This document shows, in pieces, positions 63,357-64,000 of a DNA stretch of 64,000 bases. Origin of the DNA: Limanda limanda (Eukaryota > Chordata > Actinopteri > Pleuronectiformes > Pleuronectidae); NCBI RefSeq assembly GCF_963576545.1, contig NC_083645.1:7002447-7066446 (forward strand). Reading direction: 5' to 3'. The notes below the pieces were generated by a model. It was not told where the DNA came from. It saw only the letters and a list, made by a program, of their open reading frames with translations, and searched no databases. Made by a program: the position numbers and the translations under genes. Every line of letters begins with the position of its first letter. Position 1 is the stretch's first letter.

Positions 63357-64000
63357 GATAAGAGGAAACACCGAGGGCCGAGCACCAAAATCACACCCAA
63401 GTCCCGGGAATTTATCGAAACAGATTCCTCCTCCTCCTCCTCAGAATGCCATTCAGAGTCGGAGGAAGCCATGAAAGTCCCCGCTCTGCCCCAGACAACA
63501 CGCCCTGCCATCAACACGCAGACTCTGTCCAGCACGCACATGCACACGCCTCTCCTCCCATGCCTTGGCCCTGCTGCCAGTTTGGGGAGTCTGGGGACAT
63601 TTGGAGGGAAAGGGCTGCGAGTCAAAGACAGTAGCAATGTGACCACTAATGGTAGCAGCAGTAGTAATAGTAGCATCAGCAGTGGAAACAATGGCAGCAG
63701 TAATAGCTGTAACTCTCTTAGCATTAGCAACATAAGTGGTTCCTTTGGTCCTTCTGTTCCTGATCCTGGAGGGTCAGGAGGACAGTGTAAGGACCTGGAG
63801 TCCATGTCACCACCTTCCAACACGGGACACGAGGTGCCAATTTCCCCCCTTAGGGAGTACCAGGAGATCCAGAGTTTATGGGTGAAAATCGAGCTAAGTT
63901 TGCTCAGCAGGGTGCCCGGCGGCCAGGACTTGGGTGAAAGATCCCGGGTGGGACTCACAGAAAGGGACGGGAGTGAGGGGAGGGACAGGCAGGGGGAGAG
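63357..64000 (+). CDS. aff2: aff2 exon L (at least 644 bp, runs off the window)
   Basis: The open frame begins [20 protein letters not shown], matching the human AFF2 block recalled as KKKYRGPGKIVPKSREFI, followed by ETDSSSSSS and acidic residues. A variable region includes a Ser/Asn-rich tract (about residues 90-130 of the exon) ending [11 protein letters not shown]. The conserved [20 protein letters not shown] and LLSRVPG block follows. The frame has no stop to base 64000, so the exon and the C-terminal homology domain continue beyond. The acceptor AAGCAG is a NAGNAG site that could add one Gln. A 208-residue antisense frame here is a shadow. Confidence 0.95.

Noticed and set aside
63332..63958. 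208-residue minus-strand open frame, the longest in the window
   Set aside because: It lies exactly antisense to aff2 exon L, is dominated by Leu runs that mirror the Ser/Asn codons of the sense strand, and has no recognisable domain.
58116..64000. Assignment to AFF3, AFF1 or AFF4 instead of AFF2
   Set aside because: [44 protein letters not shown] and RGP...[10 protein letters not shown] agree best with AFF2 as recalled; AFF3 shares the LWVKI and RRTER words but fits the other blocks less well.

Overview
This is a window of vertebrate nuclear DNA, almost certainly from a teleost fish. The case rests on long introns with GT/AG boundaries, dense CA/CT microsatellites, a decayed Tc1-like transposon, and several interspersed repeats typical of fish genomes. 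There are no bacterial-style operons, and most long open frames are microsatellite translations or antisense shadows. The species cannot be read from the sequence.

One gene can be supported: the plus-strand fish orthologue of AFF2 (FMR2), an AF4/FMR2-family transcription-elongation scaffold. Twelve exons (1,769 coding bases) were located by hand and every junction keeps the reading frame. The first supported exon is at 21658-21702, so upstream exons (including the N-terminal homology domain) lie left of the window. The last exon (from 63357) is still open at base 64000, so the C-terminal homology domain lies to the right. Positions 1-21657 are read as intron. Exons at 21658-32711 encode the central conserved block ending in MLEDDLKISSDEEE. 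After a 38-base exon at 41420-41457 and a 16.7 kb intron come the acidic serine-rich activation region and [12 protein letters not shown] motif (58116-59246), proline/basic linker exons (59346-61076), and a large exon with the [11 protein letters not shown] and [14 protein letters not shown] motifs.

The introns hold the accessory sequence: a hAT-like MITE near 7.8 kb; a fish repeat between CA tracts near 5.3 kb; half of a teleost 'tacttttac' repeat near 14.1 kb; a repeat pair with a perfect palindromic oestrogen-response-element-like site near 23.2 kb; SINE-like copies near 33.4, 38.0 and 59.7 kb; a dead Tc1 transposon at 42.6-43.8 kb; and a degenerate MADF-domain fragment on the minus strand near 54.7 kb. 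An AT-rich block with four identical TATAATTA octamers near 35.0 kb resembles a conserved enhancer.

The most interesting signals concern splicing. Three of the first four small exons are followed within 14-26 bases of the 5' splice site by long CA microsatellites. A fourth small exon has a TG repeat where its polypyrimidine tract should be. An 87-base in-frame cassette encodes the segment that, from memory, corresponds to the ELL-binding part of the paralogue AFF4 and is absent from the canonical human AFF2 isoform. Two downstream exons have tandem NAGNAG acceptors. No previously undescribed stand-alone system was found.
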